Source: Nocardioides sp. GY 10113
Lineage (GTDB): Bacteria; Actinomycetota; Actinomycetes; Propionibacteriales; Nocardioidaceae
Direction of reading: 5' to 3'
Assembly: GCF_004919105.1 (NCBI RefSeq)
Contig: NZ_STGK01000001.1
Location: 457,420-521,419, forward strand
Length of the DNA stretch: 64,000 nt
Positions 9,485 through 18,011 of the stretch are shown one piece after another. Made by a program: the position numbers and the translations under genes. Each line of letters starts with the position of its first letter. Within the stretch, counting starts at the first letter, position 1. The notes under the pieces were generated by a model. It saw only the letters and a program-made list of their open reading frames with translations, was not told the origin of the DNA and did no database searches.

Positions 9485-11457
9485 CGGAGCGGTGCCTCCT
9501 CGTGGTCGGCGGGCGGGTTGGCGCCGTGCTCACCGAGATCCACGGGGATCTCCTCGGCCTCGGCGACCAGGTGGCCGATGGCCTCGGCGAGCTCGGCCGC
9601 CTTGAGCGGGAGGCCGTAGACGTGGTTGTAGCCGACGGCGTCGACGAGGTACTCGGCGCGCAGCAGGCGGGAGAGCTGGCCGAGGTTCATCTCGGGGACC
9701 AGCACCTTGTCGTAGCGCTTCAGGATCGCGCCCAGGTCCTTCGGGAACGGGTTGAGGTGGCGCAGGTGGACCTGCGCGACGTTGTACCCGGCGCGGCGGA
9801 CACGGCGGGCGGCGGCGCCGATCGGACCGTACGTCGAGCCCCAGCCGATCACCAGCACCTTCGCGGCGCCGGACGGGTCGTCGACCTCGAGCGGCGGCAG
9901 CGACTCGGCGATCCGGTCGATCTTGGCCTGGCGCGTCCGGACCATCAGGTCGTGGTTGGCGGGGTCGTAGGAGATGTTCCCGTGGCCCTCGCCCTTCTCC
10001 AGGCCGCCGATCCGGTGCTCCAGGCCCGCGGTGCCGGGCACCGCCCAGGGGCGGGCCAGCGTCTCGGGGTCGCGCAGGTAGGGCCAGAACTCGTCCGGCT
10101 CCTCGCTCCCGCTCGCGGCGCTCTTGGCCGAGACGTGGTTGGGGCCGGTGGCGAACGCGGGGTCGATCGCGGGCAGCTCGTCGACGGCCGGGATCTGCCA
10201 CGGCTCGGACCCGTTGGCCAGGTAGCCGTCGGACAGCAGCATCACCGGGGTCCGGTAGGTGACCGCGATCCGGGCGGCCTCGACCGCCGCGGCGAAGCAG
10301 TCGCCGGGCGACTGGGGCGCCACGATCGGCACCGGCGCCTCGCCGTTGCGGCCGTACATGGCCTGCATCAGGTCGGCCTGCTCGGTCTTGGTGGGCAGGC
10401 CGGTGGAGGGACCGCCGCGCTGCACGTCGACGATCACCAGCGGCAGCTCGGTCATCACGGCGAGGCCGATCGCCTCGGACTTCAGCGCGATGCCGGGACC
10501 GGAGGTGGTGGTGATGCCCAGCGCACCGGCGAAGGCGGCGCCGATGGCGGAGCCGATGCCGGCGATCTCGTCCTCGGCCTGGAGCGTGGTGACGCCGAAC
10601 GCCTTGTGCTTCGACAGCTCGTGCAGGATGTCCGAGGCCGGGGTGATCGGGTAGGAGCCCAGGAAGACCGGGAGCCCGGAGCGGACTCCGGCGGCGACCA
10701 GACCGTAGGAGAGCGCCAGGTTGCCGGTGATGTTGCGGTAGGTGCCGGGCGCCAGGGCGGCGGGCTTGATCTCGTACTGGACCACGAACGTCTCGGTGGT
10801 CTCGCCGAAGTTCCAGCCGGCCTTGAAGGCGGCGATGTTGGCGTCGCGGATGTCGGGCTTCTTGGCGAACTTCTTCTCCACGAAGGCCACGGTCGGCTCG
10901 GTGGGCCGGCCGTACATCCAGGACAGCAGGCCGAGGGCGAACATGTTCTTGGACCGGCCGGCGTCCTTGCGGGAGAGCCCGAACTCCTTGACCGCCTCGA
11001 CGGTCATGCCGGTCAGGTCGAGGGTGAAGACGTTGAACTCACCGAGCTGGTCGTTGGCGTCGCCGAGCTGGTCGAGCGGGTTCGTGGCGTAGCCGGCCTT
11101 GTCCAGGTTGCGCTTGGTGAAGTCGTGGGTGTCCACGATGATCGTGGCGCCCCGCGGCAGGTCGCCGACGTTGGCCTTCAGGGCGGCCGGGTTCATCGCG
11201 ACCAGCACGTCGGGACGGTCGCCGGCGGTCAGGATGTCGTGGTCGGCGAAGTGGATCTGGAACGACGAGACGCCGGGCAGCGTGCCCTGGGGTGCGCGGA
11301 TCTCCGCCGGGAAGTTCGGCAGGGTCACCAGGTCGTTGCCGAAGACGGCCGACTCCTGGGTGAACCTGTCGCCGGTCAGCTGCATGCCGTCGCCGGAATC
11401 GCCGGCGAACCGGATGATCACCCGATCGAGCTGCTTGACCTGCTTGGTCTGGTTCAC
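9481..11457 (-). CDS. korA: 2-oxoacid:ferredoxin oxidoreductase, fused gamma-alpha subunit
   Basis: A 658-residue fusion. The N-terminal gamma domain (about residues 10-200) contains RFAGDSGDGMQLTGDRF. The alpha (PFOR domain I, pyrimidine-binding) region from about 225 contains SYPITPASDILHELS, and a C-terminal domain II follows. The gamma-alpha fusion in a two-subunit enzyme is the standard actinobacterial KorA form. GTG at 11457 is preceded by GAGGGAAG. The upstream region carries a -10-like TAGAAT overlapped by a KstR-type palindrome, so the operon is probably under TetR-family control. Confidence 0.93.
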   Translation of the reverse strand: MNQTKQVKQLDRVIIRFAGDSGDGMQLTGDRFTQESAVFGNDLVTLPNFPAEIRAPQGTLPGVSSFQIHFADHDILTAGDRPDVLVAMNPAALKANVGDLPRGATIIVDTHDFTKRNLDKAGYATNPLDQLGDANDQLGEFNVFTLDLTGMTVEAVKEFGLSRKDAGRSKNMFALGLLSWMYGRPTEPTVAFVEKKFAKKPDIRDANIAAFKAGWNFGETTETFVVQYEIKPAALAPGTYRNITGNLALSYGLVAAGVRSGLPVFLGSYPITPASDILHELSKHKAFGVTTLQAEDEIAGIGSAIGAAFAGALGITTTSGPGIALKSEAIGLAVMTELPLVIVDVQRGGPSTGLPTKTEQADLMQAMYGRNGEAPVPIVAPQSPGDCFAAAVEAARIAVTYRTPVMLLSDGYLANGSEPWQIPAVDELPAIDPAFATGPNHVSAKSAASGSEEPDEFWPYLRDPETLARPWAVPGTAGLEHRIGGLEKGEGHGNISYDPANHDLMVRTRQAKIDRIAESLPPLEVDDPSGAAKVLVIGWGSTYGPIGAAARRVRRAGYNVAQVHLRHLNPFPKDLGAILKRYDKVLVPEMNLGQLSRLLRAEYLVDAVGYNHVYGLPLKAAELAEAIGHLVAEAEEIPVDLGEHGANPPADHEEAPLR

Positions 11458-11513
11458 GTCGATCTACTTCCCTCGTCCTGGGGCGTGCAGGTGCCGCCTC
11501 GCACCCGCCGCCC

Positions 11514-11531
11514 ATTCTAGAACCTGTTCCA
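11514..11531 (-). promoter_or_regulatory. Putative korA -10 box with overlapping KstR-type operator
   Basis: On the minus strand TAGAAT (11519-11514) resembles a -10 hexamer and would give a leader of about 50 bases. The palindrome TAGAACCTGTTCCA on the plus strand (11518-11531) fits the KstR consensus TNNAACNNGTTNNA at every fixed position and overlaps the hexamer. No convincing -35 is present. The sequence match is seen directly; the regulator is inferred. Confidence 0.5.
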
Positions 11532-11554
11532 CTTCTTGGCGCGCGTTCTGGGTA

Positions 11555-11580
11555 GCAGGCTGGACAGCTGTCCAGCCTGC
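11555..11580. promoter_or_regulatory. 26-bp perfect palindrome, candidate operator
   Basis: Positions 11555-11580 read identically on both strands. The core is TGGACAGCTGTCCA, and the outer bases GCAGGC/GCCTGC continue the symmetry with no spacer. It lies in the 342-bp divergent region between korA and the sulfate-binding protein gene, 24 bp beyond the KstR-like site. Absence of a loop argues against a terminator and favours a dimeric or tetrameric repressor site. Confidence 0.5.
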
Positions 11581-11710
11581 CGCGAGCGCACCACACAAGG
11601 ATAAACGGCAAAATCATATATTCCTTGGCGATGCTCGCTCCTTGAGCGTGGCGCGCCTCGCCGCACGACTGTGCATGGGCGCGCCGCACGACTCGCCAGC
11701 GCCCCCGGCT

Positions 11711-11740
11711 TGCCAATCTATGTCTTTAAAGACTAGTAAT
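11711..11740 (+). promoter_or_regulatory. Putative control site of the sulfate operon with 12-bp palindrome
   Basis: GTCTTTAAAGAC at 11722-11733 is a perfect palindrome in an AT-rich stretch about 67 bp before the sbp start. TTGCCA (11711-11716) could serve as a -35 and the following TAGTAA as a poor -10, which would put the palindrome inside the spacer. This would suit a repressor that senses sulfur status, but the regulator is unknown. Confidence 0.35.
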
Positions 11741-11799
11741 CTGCTTGAGTTAATTCAGACGGGTCGATTCGATCGGCCCCCAGGCACAGGAGCTGTGAC

Positions 11800-12843
11800 A
11801 TGAAGCGGACGATGAAGGCGGCGGCGCTGGCGGTGACCGGGACGGTCGCGCTGGCCGGCTGCACCTCGACCGGTGCGGCGAGCACGGGCAGCGACCTGGC
11901 GGTGGTCGCGTTCTCGGTGATGGAGACCGCCAACGCGGGGGTCTACGACGCCTTCGAGCGGACCGATGCGGGCGCCGACGTGAGCTTCGCGCCGTCGTAC
12001 GGGCCCTCGGGGGACCAGAGCCGCGCGGTCGTCGCCGGCGCCCGGGCCGACGTGGTGCACTTCTCGCTCGAGACCGACGTCACCCGCCTGGTCGACGAGG
12101 GACTGGTCGCCGAGGACTGGCGGGACACCCCGACCGAGGGCATCGCCACCTCCTCGGTGGTCGTGCTGGTGGTCCGCGAGGGCAACCCGCTGGGCATCAC
12201 CGGGTGGGACGACCTGGTGAAGCCGGGCGTCGAGCTGGTCACCCCCAACCCGGGTTCCTCGGGTGCCGCGCGCTGGAACATCCTCGCCGCGTGGGCGCAC
12301 GTGATCGGCAACGGCGGGACCGAGGCCGAGGCGAAGGAGTACGTGGCCGAGCTCCTCGCCCACACCCCGGTGCTGCCCGCCTCGGGCCGGGAGGCGACCT
12401 CCGCCTTCGTCGAGGGCGACCAGGACGTGCTGCTCTCCTACGAGAACGAGGCGATCCTGGCCAAGCAGAACGGCGAGGCCATCGACTACGTCGTCCCCGA
12501 GGACACCCTGCTGATCCAGAACCCGGCGGCGGTCACCGTCGGCGCCGCGGACGGCGCCCAGGAGTTCCTGGACTTCATGGAGTCCGCGCCGGCCCAGGAG
12601 CTGTACGCCGGCTTCGGCTTCCGCCCGGTCGACGGCGTCGACGGCGTCGAGCTGCCCGAGGTGCCGGGTGCCAACGACCCGGCCGACCCGTTCCCGGCCC
12701 CGGCGCAGCTGTTCACCATCGACGGCGACTTCGGCGGCTGGGGCGAGGCGGGCGACAAGTTCTTCGCCGACGGCGAGGACGGCGAGCCGGTCGGGATCAT
12801 CCCCGCGCTGATCGCGGCGTCGGGGTCGGAGGCCGTGGAATGA
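11800..12843 (+). CDS. sbp: Sulfate ABC transporter substrate-binding lipoprotein
   Basis: The periplasmic-type solute-binding protein of the sulfate/thiosulfate importer. The 347 residues begin with a lipoprotein signal peptide whose lipobox LAGC places the lipidated Cys at residue 21, anchoring it on the outer face of the membrane. Family-typical segments are SYGPSGDQSRAVVAGARADV and NPGSSGAARWNILAAWA. Its stop overlaps the cysT start (ATGA). A start at Met5 is possible. The cognate permeases and ATPase follow directly, which supports sulfate rather than molybdate. Confidence 0.92.
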   Translation: MKRTMKAAALAVTGTVALAGCTSTGAASTGSDLAVVAFSVMETANAGVYDAFERTDAGADVSFAPSYGPSGDQSRAVVAGARADVVHFSLETDVTRLVDEGLVAEDWRDTPTEGIATSSVVVLVVREGNPLGITGWDDLVKPGVELVTPNPGSSGAARWNILAAWAHVIGNGGTEAEAKEYVAELLAHTPVLPASGREATSAFVEGDQDVLLSYENEAILAKQNGEAIDYVVPEDTLLIQNPAAVTVGAADGAQEFLDFMESAPAQELYAGFGFRPVDGVDGVELPEVPGANDPADPFPAPAQLFTIDGDFGGWGEAGDKFFADGEDGEPVGIIPALIAASGSEAVE

Positions 12844-13688
12844 CCGCCGTCCCCCTGACGGAGAGGCCAGCCCGCCTGCGGCGGCGCCGGTCGGGTGCCG
12901 CCACGAACCTGACGCCCGCCTCCTCGCTCGCGCTGGGAGTCTCGGTGACCTGGTTCAGCCTGCTGGTGCTGATCCCGCTCACCGCGGTGGTGGTGGCGGC
13001 GAGCGAGCGCGGCTGGGCCGGCTACTGGGACACGGTCACCAGCCCGCAGACCCTGGCCGCGATCCGGCTGACGGTCGGCCAGGCGCTGCTGGTCACCGGG
13101 CTGAACGTGGTGATGGGCACGATCATCGCCTGGGTGCTGGTCCGCGACCGGTTCCGGGGCCGCGCGGTGCTCGACGTGGTGATCGACATCCCGTTCGCGC
13201 TGCCGACGATCGTCGCCGGCCTGGTGCTGCTCGGCCTCTACGGCCCCTCCAGCCCGCTGGGCCTGGACTGGGCCTACACCGAGCGCGCGGTCACGCTGGC
13301 GCTGGCCTTCGTCACGCTGCCGTTCGTCGTACGGACCGTGCAGCCGGTGCTCGGCGAGCTCGAGCCCGACGCCGAGGAGGCCGCCGCCTCGCTCGGCGCC
13401 GACCGGCGCACGATCCTGCGCCGCGTGGTGCTGCCGGCGCTGGTGCCCGCGATCGCCGCCGGCGCCGCGCTCTCCTTCGCCCGCGCGATCGCGGAGTACG
13501 GATCGCTGGTGCTGCTCAGCGGCAACCGTCCGTTCGACACCGAGGTGGTCTCGGTCCGGGTGCTCACCTACGTCGAGAACGGCAGCACGGCGTCCGCGGC
13601 CGCGGTGGCCAGCCTGATGCTGGCCGTGGCGCTGCTCGTGATCGTCACCCTGGACATCGTGCAGAGGCGGGTGAGCCGCCGTGGTTGA
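12840..13688 (+). CDS. cysT: Sulfate ABC transporter permease CysT
   Basis: One of two membrane subunits of the sulfate/thiosulfate importer, 282 residues with six helices. The EAA loop that contacts the ATPase is EEAAASLGADRRTILRRVVL, around residues 180-200, and GATNLTPASSLALGVSVTWF begins the first helix. The N-terminal 35 residues are Arg-rich and cytoplasmic. ATG 12840 overlaps the sbp stop; the C-terminus overlaps cysW by 8 bp. Confidence 0.93.
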   Translation: MTAVPLTERPARLRRRRSGAATNLTPASSLALGVSVTWFSLLVLIPLTAVVVAASERGWAGYWDTVTSPQTLAAIRLTVGQALLVTGLNVVMGTIIAWVLVRDRFRGRAVLDVVIDIPFALPTIVAGLVLLGLYGPSSPLGLDWAYTERAVTLALAFVTLPFVVRTVQPVLGELEPDAEEAAASLGADRRTILRRVVLPALVPAIAAGAALSFARAIAEYGSLVLLSGNRPFDTEVVSVRVLTYVENGSTASAAAVASLMLAVALLVIVTLDIVQRRVSRRG

Positions 13689-14490
13689 GGTGACCACCCC
13701 GGTGCGCTGGCTGCTGCGGCTGGTGGCCGTCGGCTACGTCGCCCTGCTCGTGGCCTGGCCCGTCTCCACGGTGGTCCGGGAGGCGTTCGCCGACGGCGTG
13801 GCACCGGTGCTCGGCCTGGTCGGCGACCCGCACGTCGCCCACGCACTGCTGCTGACCGCGCAGGTCGCGGTCCAGGCGGTGCTGATCAACCTGGTCTTCG
13901 GCGTGACCATCTCGATCCTGCTGGTCCGCTACGAGTTCCCCGGCAAGCGTCTGCTCTCGGCGCTCGTCGACCTGCCGATGGCGGTCTCGCCGGTCGTCGT
14001 CGGCCTCGCCCTGCTGCTGGTCTACAACGGCCGCACCGGCTGGTTCGGCCCGACGCTGGAGCAGTGGGGTATCCAGGTGATCTTCAGCGGCCCCGGCATG
14101 GTGATGGCGACCTGCTTCGTGGCGCTTCCGCTGGTGATCCGCGAGGTGGTGCCCGTGCTCACCGAGATCGGCGACGAGCAGGAGCAGGCCGCCCGCAGCC
14201 TCGGCGCCAACGGCCGGCAGACCTTCTGGCGGATCACCCTGCCCAGCATCAAGTGGGCCGTCGTGTACGGCGTCGTGCTCAGCCTGGCCCGCTCCCTCGG
14301 CGAGTTCGGCGCGGTCAAGATCGTGTCGGGCAACGTCGTCGACCGGACCCAGACAGCCACCCTGCTGGTCGAGACCCAGTACCAGGGCTTCCAGCAGTCC
14401 TCGGCGTACGCCGTCTCCTTCGTGCTCGCCTTCGTGAGCGTGCTCTGCATCGTCGTCGTCTCCATCCTCCGACCCAAGGAGAACCACTGA
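13681..14490 (+). CDS. cysW: Sulfate ABC transporter permease CysW
   Basis: The second permease, 269 residues, with six predicted helices and the EAA loop [38 protein letters not shown] is a hallmark of the CysW/CysT/ModB family. GTG 13681 lies inside the last codons of cysT, giving an 8-bp overlap that implies coupled translation. Its TGA shares one base with the ATG of cysA. Together with CysT it forms the translocation pore. Confidence 0.93.
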   Translation: MVEVTTPVRWLLRLVAVGYVALLVAWPVSTVVREAFADGVAPVLGLVGDPHVAHALLLTAQVAVQAVLINLVFGVTISILLVRYEFPGKRLLSALVDLPMAVSPVVVGLALLLVYNGRTGWFGPTLEQWGIQVIFSGPGMVMATCFVALPLVIREVVPVLTEIGDEQEQAARSLGANGRQTFWRITLPSIKWAVVYGVVLSLARSLGEFGAVKIVSGNVVDRTQTATLLVETQYQGFQQSSAYAVSFVLAFVSVLCIVVVSILRPKENH

Positions 14491-15485
14491 TGTCCATCGA
14501 GGTTCGCAACATCACCAAGAAGTACGGCGACTTCCACGCCCTGGACGACGTCAGCGTCTCGCTGCCGACCGGCCAGCTGACCGCCCTGCTCGGGCCCTCG
14601 GGCGGCGGCAAGTCGACGCTGCTGCGGATCATCGCCGGGCTCGACACCGCCGACTCCGGCACGGTGGTCATCGAGGGCGTCGACGCCACGCGGCTGCCTC
14701 CGCAGCAGCGCAACGTCGGCTTCGTCTTCCAGCACTACGCGGTCTTCAAGCACATGACCGTGGCCAAGAACGTCGCGTTCGGCATGGAGATCCGCAAGCG
14801 GCCGCGCGCCGAGGTCAGGCGCCGGGTCGAGGAGCTGCTGGAGCTGGTCCACCTGGCGCCGTTCGCGCACCGGATGCCCTCCCAGCTCTCCGGCGGTCAG
14901 CGGCAGCGGATGGCGCTGGCCCGCGCGCTCGCGGTGGAGCCCAGCGTGCTGCTGCTCGACGAGCCGTTCGGGGCGCTGGACGCCAAGGTCCGCAAGGAGC
15001 TGCGCGACTGGCTGCGCCGGTTGCACGACGAGGTGCACGTGACCACCGTGTTCGTCACCCACGACCAGGAGGAGGCGATGGAGGTCGCCGACGAGATCGT
15101 GGTCGTCAACGGCGGCCGGATCGAGCAGGTCGGCAGCCCCGACCAGCTCTACGACGAGCCGGCGAACGACTTCGTGATGGGCTTCCTCGGCGACGTCACC
15201 GTGCTGGGGGCGCTGCGGCTGCGGCCGCACGACATCGACGTGGCGGTGCAGCCCGGCCAGGCCGGGGCGCTGCCCGGACGGGTGGTCCGGATGCTCCGGG
15301 TCGGCTTCGAGATGCGGCTCACCGTCGAGCTCGACGACTCGGTGGCCGCGCACCACCGCGGCGGCCCCGTCTCGGTGGTGCTCACCCGCAGCCACGCGCA
15401 CGCGCTCGACCTCGAGCTCGGCAGCCGGGTCTGGCTGACGCCGGCCGTCGGGGCGACCACGGTGCCGGCGATGGTCGCCGTCTGA
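14490..15485 (+). CDS. cysA: Sulfate ABC transporter ATP-binding protein CysA
   Basis: The ATPase that energises sulfate uptake, 331 residues. Walker A is GPSGGGKST (Lys41), the Q-loop lies near [14 protein letters not shown], the signature is [15 protein letters not shown], Walker B is [15 protein letters not shown], and the H-loop is [10 protein letters not shown]. The last 100 residues form a short TOBE-like domain ([10 protein letters not shown]), as in other CysA proteins. AAGGAG lies 9 bases before ATG 14490. It ends the operon; a strong hairpin follows at 15548-15582. Confidence 0.94.
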   Translation: MSIEVRNITKKYGDFHALDDVSVSLPTGQLTALLGPSGGGKSTLLRIIAGLDTADSGTVVIEGVDATRLPPQQRNVGFVFQHYAVFKHMTVAKNVAFGMEIRKRPRAEVRRRVEELLELVHLAPFAHRMPSQLSGGQRQRMALARALAVEPSVLLLDEPFGALDAKVRKELRDWLRRLHDEVHVTTVFVTHDQEEAMEVADEIVVVNGGRIEQVGSPDQLYDEPANDFVMGFLGDVTVLGALRLRPHDIDVAVQPGQAGALPGRVVRMLRVGFEMRLTVELDDSVAAHHRGGPVSVVLTRSHAHALDLELGSRVWLTPAVGATTVPAMVAV

Positions 15486-15488
15486 GCC

Positions 15489-15551
15489 GAGCCGGGCATC
15501 GGGTTCCATCGAGCCGGGGGTTGGGCTCCACCGAGTCCTGGGGCGTTCCGC
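15489..15551. repeat. Degenerate ~22-bp intergenic tandem repeat
   Basis: Just after the cysA stop are two 22-bp units (15489-15510 and 15511-15532), both starting GAGCCGGG and ending in TCCANC, then a shortened 19-bp unit (15533-15551). The next GAGTC begins the hairpin arm. On the minus strand the unit core reads GGTGGAGCCC or GATGGAACCC, resembling the repeat at 41360-41425. Confidence 0.6.
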
Positions 15552-15582
15552 GAGTCGGCAGCGAGTTGCTGCCGACTCGCGG
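15548..15582. terminator. Perfect 15-bp hairpin between convergent cysA and SRPBCC gene
   Basis: Arms 15548-15562 and 15568-15582 pair perfectly around the loop GAGTT. It lies between the 3' ends of convergent genes, so it can serve as a two-way terminator. Its sequence recurs in diverged form at 33967-34002 (shared GAGTCGGCAGCG), so it is also part of a repeat family. Confidence 0.7.
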
Positions 15583-15589
15583 ATCGGGG

Positions 15590-16054
15590 TCAGCGGGCCA
15601 GCTGTTCGGCGCGCGTCTTGAGCGCCTCGGCGTGGCGGGCGAACCCGTCGGCGACCCGCGCCGGACCGGCCAGTCGCACCAGCGGACCGGAGAACTCCTC
15701 GACGGTCTCGTAGACCGTCGGCCCGCCGCCCACCTGCTGCAGCCGCTGGTGCCGGGTGCCCCGCACCAGGCCGAGGCGGGCCGGCCAGCCCTCGTAGCTG
15801 TAGGAGAGTCGGGCGGCGGTGCGGCCGTCCACCGTCGAGGGCGCGTCCAGCGCGGTGATCCGCTCGGGTGACCGGGTTCGGCGGCCGTTCGCCCACACCA
15901 CATGGAGCACGATCGGGTTCCCGATGGCGGCCGGGTGCGTGGTCTCCGCGCGCACCACGAACGGGTTCCACTCGCCGTACCGGTCGGTGTCCAGCATGAT
16001 CTGCCAGACCAGCTCGAGCGGTGCGGTGATCTCGACCCGCGCCGATGGGTTCAC
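15590..16054 (-). CDS. SRPBCC (START-like) family protein
   Basis: A 154-residue protein of the Polyketide_cyc2/SRPBCC fold: N-terminal VEITAPLELVWQIMLDTDRY followed by EWNPFVV is the standard opening of these small lipid- or ligand-binding barrels. The substrate is unknown. It starts with GTG at 16054 and stands alone, convergent to cysA. Related proteins act as cyclases, hydrophobic ligand carriers or have no assigned role, so I give no function. Confidence 0.8.
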   Translation of the reverse strand: MNPSARVEITAPLELVWQIMLDTDRYGEWNPFVVRAETTHPAAIGNPIVLHVVWANGRRTRSPERITALDAPSTVDGRTAARLSYSYEGWPARLGLVRGTRHQRLQQVGGGPTVYETVEEFSGPLVRLAGPARVADGFARHAEALKTRAEQLAR

Positions 16055-16233
16055 CTGGGGAGGCTAGCCCGGAGGCGTGGTCGGCGCCTGCCCGATCGGG
16101 GGTAGGTGGATCTCGGTGATTCCTGACAGATCCGTCCGGGACTCGGTCCCGGGGGCGAGGATAGGCGCGCGGACGTGCCCGCGGCCCCGGTCGGACTCGC
16201 CGACGGGGCGGGCCGTCGTCAGGGGAGTGACGC

Positions 16234-16962
16234 ATGGGGCGTTGTCGGCGTACCGGTCCGGTCGGGGTCGTGGTGGCGGCGCTGGTGCTGCTCGCTGGCT
16301 GCGCCTCGGGTCCCGACGGCGGTGTCGATGCCGGCGATGAGGGCGAGGGGACCGTCGTGCAGCGGGTGCAGGCCGCCATCGACGAGCAGTCGTCGGTGCA
16401 CCTGTCCATCGGAGGTCTCGCCGCACCGGCGAAGCTCGAGGCCGATCTGGACCTCCGGCGCGAGGAGGGTGACCTCGAGGTGGTGGAGCGCTCCCCGTCC
16501 GACCCGGAGCAGTTCGTCGTCCGCCGCGTCGACGGTGACCTCTTCATGAGCCTCGGCGGCGACGCCTTCCACGCCGTCTCCGCGGCCTCGGCCACCGGAC
16601 CCTCGGTCGCCGGCGTGCGTGACCTCATGGGCGACATCGGCGTGACGCTCGACGCGGTGATCAGCGCCGCCGAGGAGGGACCCGACGCGGACGTCCCGGG
16701 GGCGGTCACCTCCTACCGCCTCGGCCTGGACAGCACCGTGCTGCTGCGCGACCAGGTCGAGGACAGCGCCCTCGGGGTGCTGCCCGGGGTCGAGCTGCCC
16801 GCGACCGTGTTGGGGATGCTGTGGGTCGACGCCGCCGAACGCCCGGTGCGCCTCGAGGTCCGCTACTTCGAAGCGCTCGAGGAGGGCGACGGCCCCAGTG
16901 GCGTCCGGGTCGACTTCTCGGACTGGGGTGCTCCCGTCAGCGTCGAGCGGCCGACGACCTGA
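16234..16962 (+). CDS. Secreted lipoprotein, possibly LppX/LprAFG-like
   Basis: A 242-residue lipoprotein. The signal peptide has a hydrophobic core VGVVVAALVLLAGC with the lipidated Cys near residue 23. The mature part is acidic and reads like the LppX/LprAFG fold: an early helix (VQRVQAAIDEQSSVHLSI) followed by alternating beta strands, with conserved-looking DLFMSLGGD. The family includes carriers of triacylated glycolipids in mycobacteria, but similarity here is by pattern only. The gene is monocistronic with no clear partner. Confidence 0.65.
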   Translation: MGRCRRTGPVGVVVAALVLLAGCASGPDGGVDAGDEGEGTVVQRVQAAIDEQSSVHLSIGGLAAPAKLEADLDLRREEGDLEVVERSPSDPEQFVVRRVDGDLFMSLGGDAFHAVSAASATGPSVAGVRDLMGDIGVTLDAVISAAEEGPDADVPGAVTSYRLGLDSTVLLRDQVEDSALGVLPGVELPATVLGMLWVDAAERPVRLEVRYFEALEEGDGPSGVRVDFSDWGAPVSVERPTT

Positions 16963-17036
16963 CCCGGCCCGCCGCGCCCCCTGTCGCGTTCGCCCTCGCG
17001 GGCGCACACTGGTGGTCTCGGGAGAGGAGCAGCGCC

Positions 17037-17204
17037 ATGAGCATCAGGCGGGGAGTGGCCTGCGCAGTGGGGTGGCACCACTGGAATCCGGTGACCGGCG
17101 ACGGGGGACGTGCGTTCCACACGTGCAGCTACTGCGGCAGGACGAGGCGGCTCGCCACGGGCAAGCCGCCCGAAGCCCACGACAAGGGGTATCTGCACAT
17201 CTAG
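17037..17204 (+). CDS. Small zinc-ribbon-like protein (55 residues)
   Basis: A 55-residue protein with a good ribosome site (GGAGAGGAG) ahead of ATG 17037. It contains one CxxC pair in HTCSYCGRTRR plus an upstream Cys-x3-Trp-His-His-Trp segment, a layout that could bind one zinc ion. Small proteins with WHxW and a single Cys-x2-Cys-Gly knuckle occur in actinobacteria without known role. It stands alone between the lipoprotein gene and the convergent yajQ. Confidence 0.6.
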   Translation: MSIRRGVACAVGWHHWNPVTGDGGRAFHTCSYCGRTRRLATGKPPEAHDKGYLHI

Positions 17205-17274
17205 GGGACGGGCGCCGCGCGACAGCGGCCGACCCGATCGCGGGCCGGCCGTCGTACCGCGCCGAGTCCTCGTC

Positions 17275-17766
17275 TCAGCGGTAGTTGGTGAACTGCACCG
17301 CGAAGTCGTAGTCCTGGCCCTTGACCAGCGCGATCACGGCCTGCAGGTCGTCGCGCTTCTTGGAGGAGACCCGCAGCTCGTCGCCCTGGATCTGGGCCTT
17401 GACGCCCTTCGGGCCCTCGTCGCGGATCAGCTTGGAGATCTTCTTCGCGTCCTCGGAGGTGATGCCCTCCTTGAGGGTGATCCCGATCTTGGAGACCTGG
17501 CCCGACTGGCGCGGCTCGGAGGCGTCGAGGATCTTCAGCGACTGGTTGCGCTTGATCAGCTTGTCCTGGAAGACGCTGAGCACGGCGCTCGCGCGGTCGT
17601 CCGCGGACGCGCTGATCTCGATCGCCTGCTCGCCCTTCCACTCGATGGTGGCGCCGGTGCCCTTGAAGTCGAACCGGGTCGCGATCTCGCGGGCGGTCTG
17701 CCCGAGAGCGTTGTCGACCTCCTGGCGGTCGATCTTGCTGACGATGTCGAAGGAGGAGTCGGCCAT
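17275..17766 (-). CDS. yajQ: YajQ family nucleotide-binding protein
   Basis: A 163-residue YajQ/DUF520 protein. The start [20 protein letters not shown] is almost invariant in the family, so ATG 17766 is chosen over an in-frame upstream ATG at 17838; AGGTGA lies just before it. The family has two ferredoxin-like domains; some members bind cyclic di-GMP and act with transcription factors, while others bind nucleic acid. Segments [18 protein letters not shown] and [20 protein letters not shown] are diagnostic. The role in this organism is unknown. Confidence 0.93.
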   Translation of the reverse strand: MADSSFDIVSKIDRQEVDNALGQTAREIATRFDFKGTGATIEWKGEQAIEISASADDRASAVLSVFQDKLIKRNQSLKILDASEPRQSGQVSKIGITLKEGITSEDAKKISKLIRDEGPKGVKAQIQGDELRVSSKKRDDLQAVIALVKGQDYDFAVQFTNYR

Positions 17767-17885
17767 GGTGTCACCTGCGCTGGTTGTGTGCGGTTTTCGG
17801 TCTCCGGGTGTTGCTGCGCTATTGTTTCGCGTCGTCACCGAGCAGCAAACCCGGGGTTAACCGGAGCGCTGATCGACGACAGCCC

Positions 17886-17967
17886 GGCAGGTTGCCCGAG
17901 CGGCCAAAGGGAGCTGACTGTAAATCAGCCGGCATTGCCTACAGTGGTTCGAATCCACTACCTGCCA
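17886..17967 (+). tRNA. tyrT: tRNA-Tyr (GTA anticodon)
   Basis: Acceptor arms GGCAGGT (17886-17892) and ACCTGCC (17960-17966) pair. The anticodon loop is CTGTAAA inside the stem CTGA.../...TCAG, giving GTA. A long variable arm makes it class II, as expected for bacterial tRNA-Tyr, and the T-loop is GGTTCGAATCC. The discriminator is A; CCA is not encoded. A hairpin follows directly. Confidence 0.95.
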
Positions 17968-17981
17968 CGGCACAGAAATCG

Positions 17982-18011
17982 GCCCTGGCCAGCGAATACG
18001 CTGGTCAGGGC
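17982..18011 (+). terminator. Hairpin after tRNA-Tyr
   Basis: Arms 17982-17994 (GCCCTGGCCAGCG) and 17999-18011 pair with one G-U wobble around the loop AATA. The following bases, TGGTTCGTTTCT, are moderately T-rich. It lies 14 bases after the tRNA 3' end. Confidence 0.75.

Larger units (their letters stand above)
11458..11799. other. korA-sbp divergent intergenic region (342 bp), AT-richer than surroundings
   Basis: No gene is seen here. Besides the sites listed separately, it holds an AT-rich patch at 11596-11627 bounded by CAAGGA and TCCTTG. Within the patch, TATGAT on the minus strand (11618-11613) could be an additional -10 box. A second AT-rich patch spans 11715-11760, just upstream of the sulfate operon. 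Base composition contrasts sharply with the flanking genes, as expected for a two-way promoter region. Confidence 0.6.

Noticed and set aside
11613..11618. TATGAT on the minus strand as the main korA promoter
   Set aside because: It lies about 155 bases before the start, with no convincing -35. TAGAAT at 11519-11514 gives a shorter leader and overlaps an operator, so it was preferred; the distal one is kept only as an alternative.
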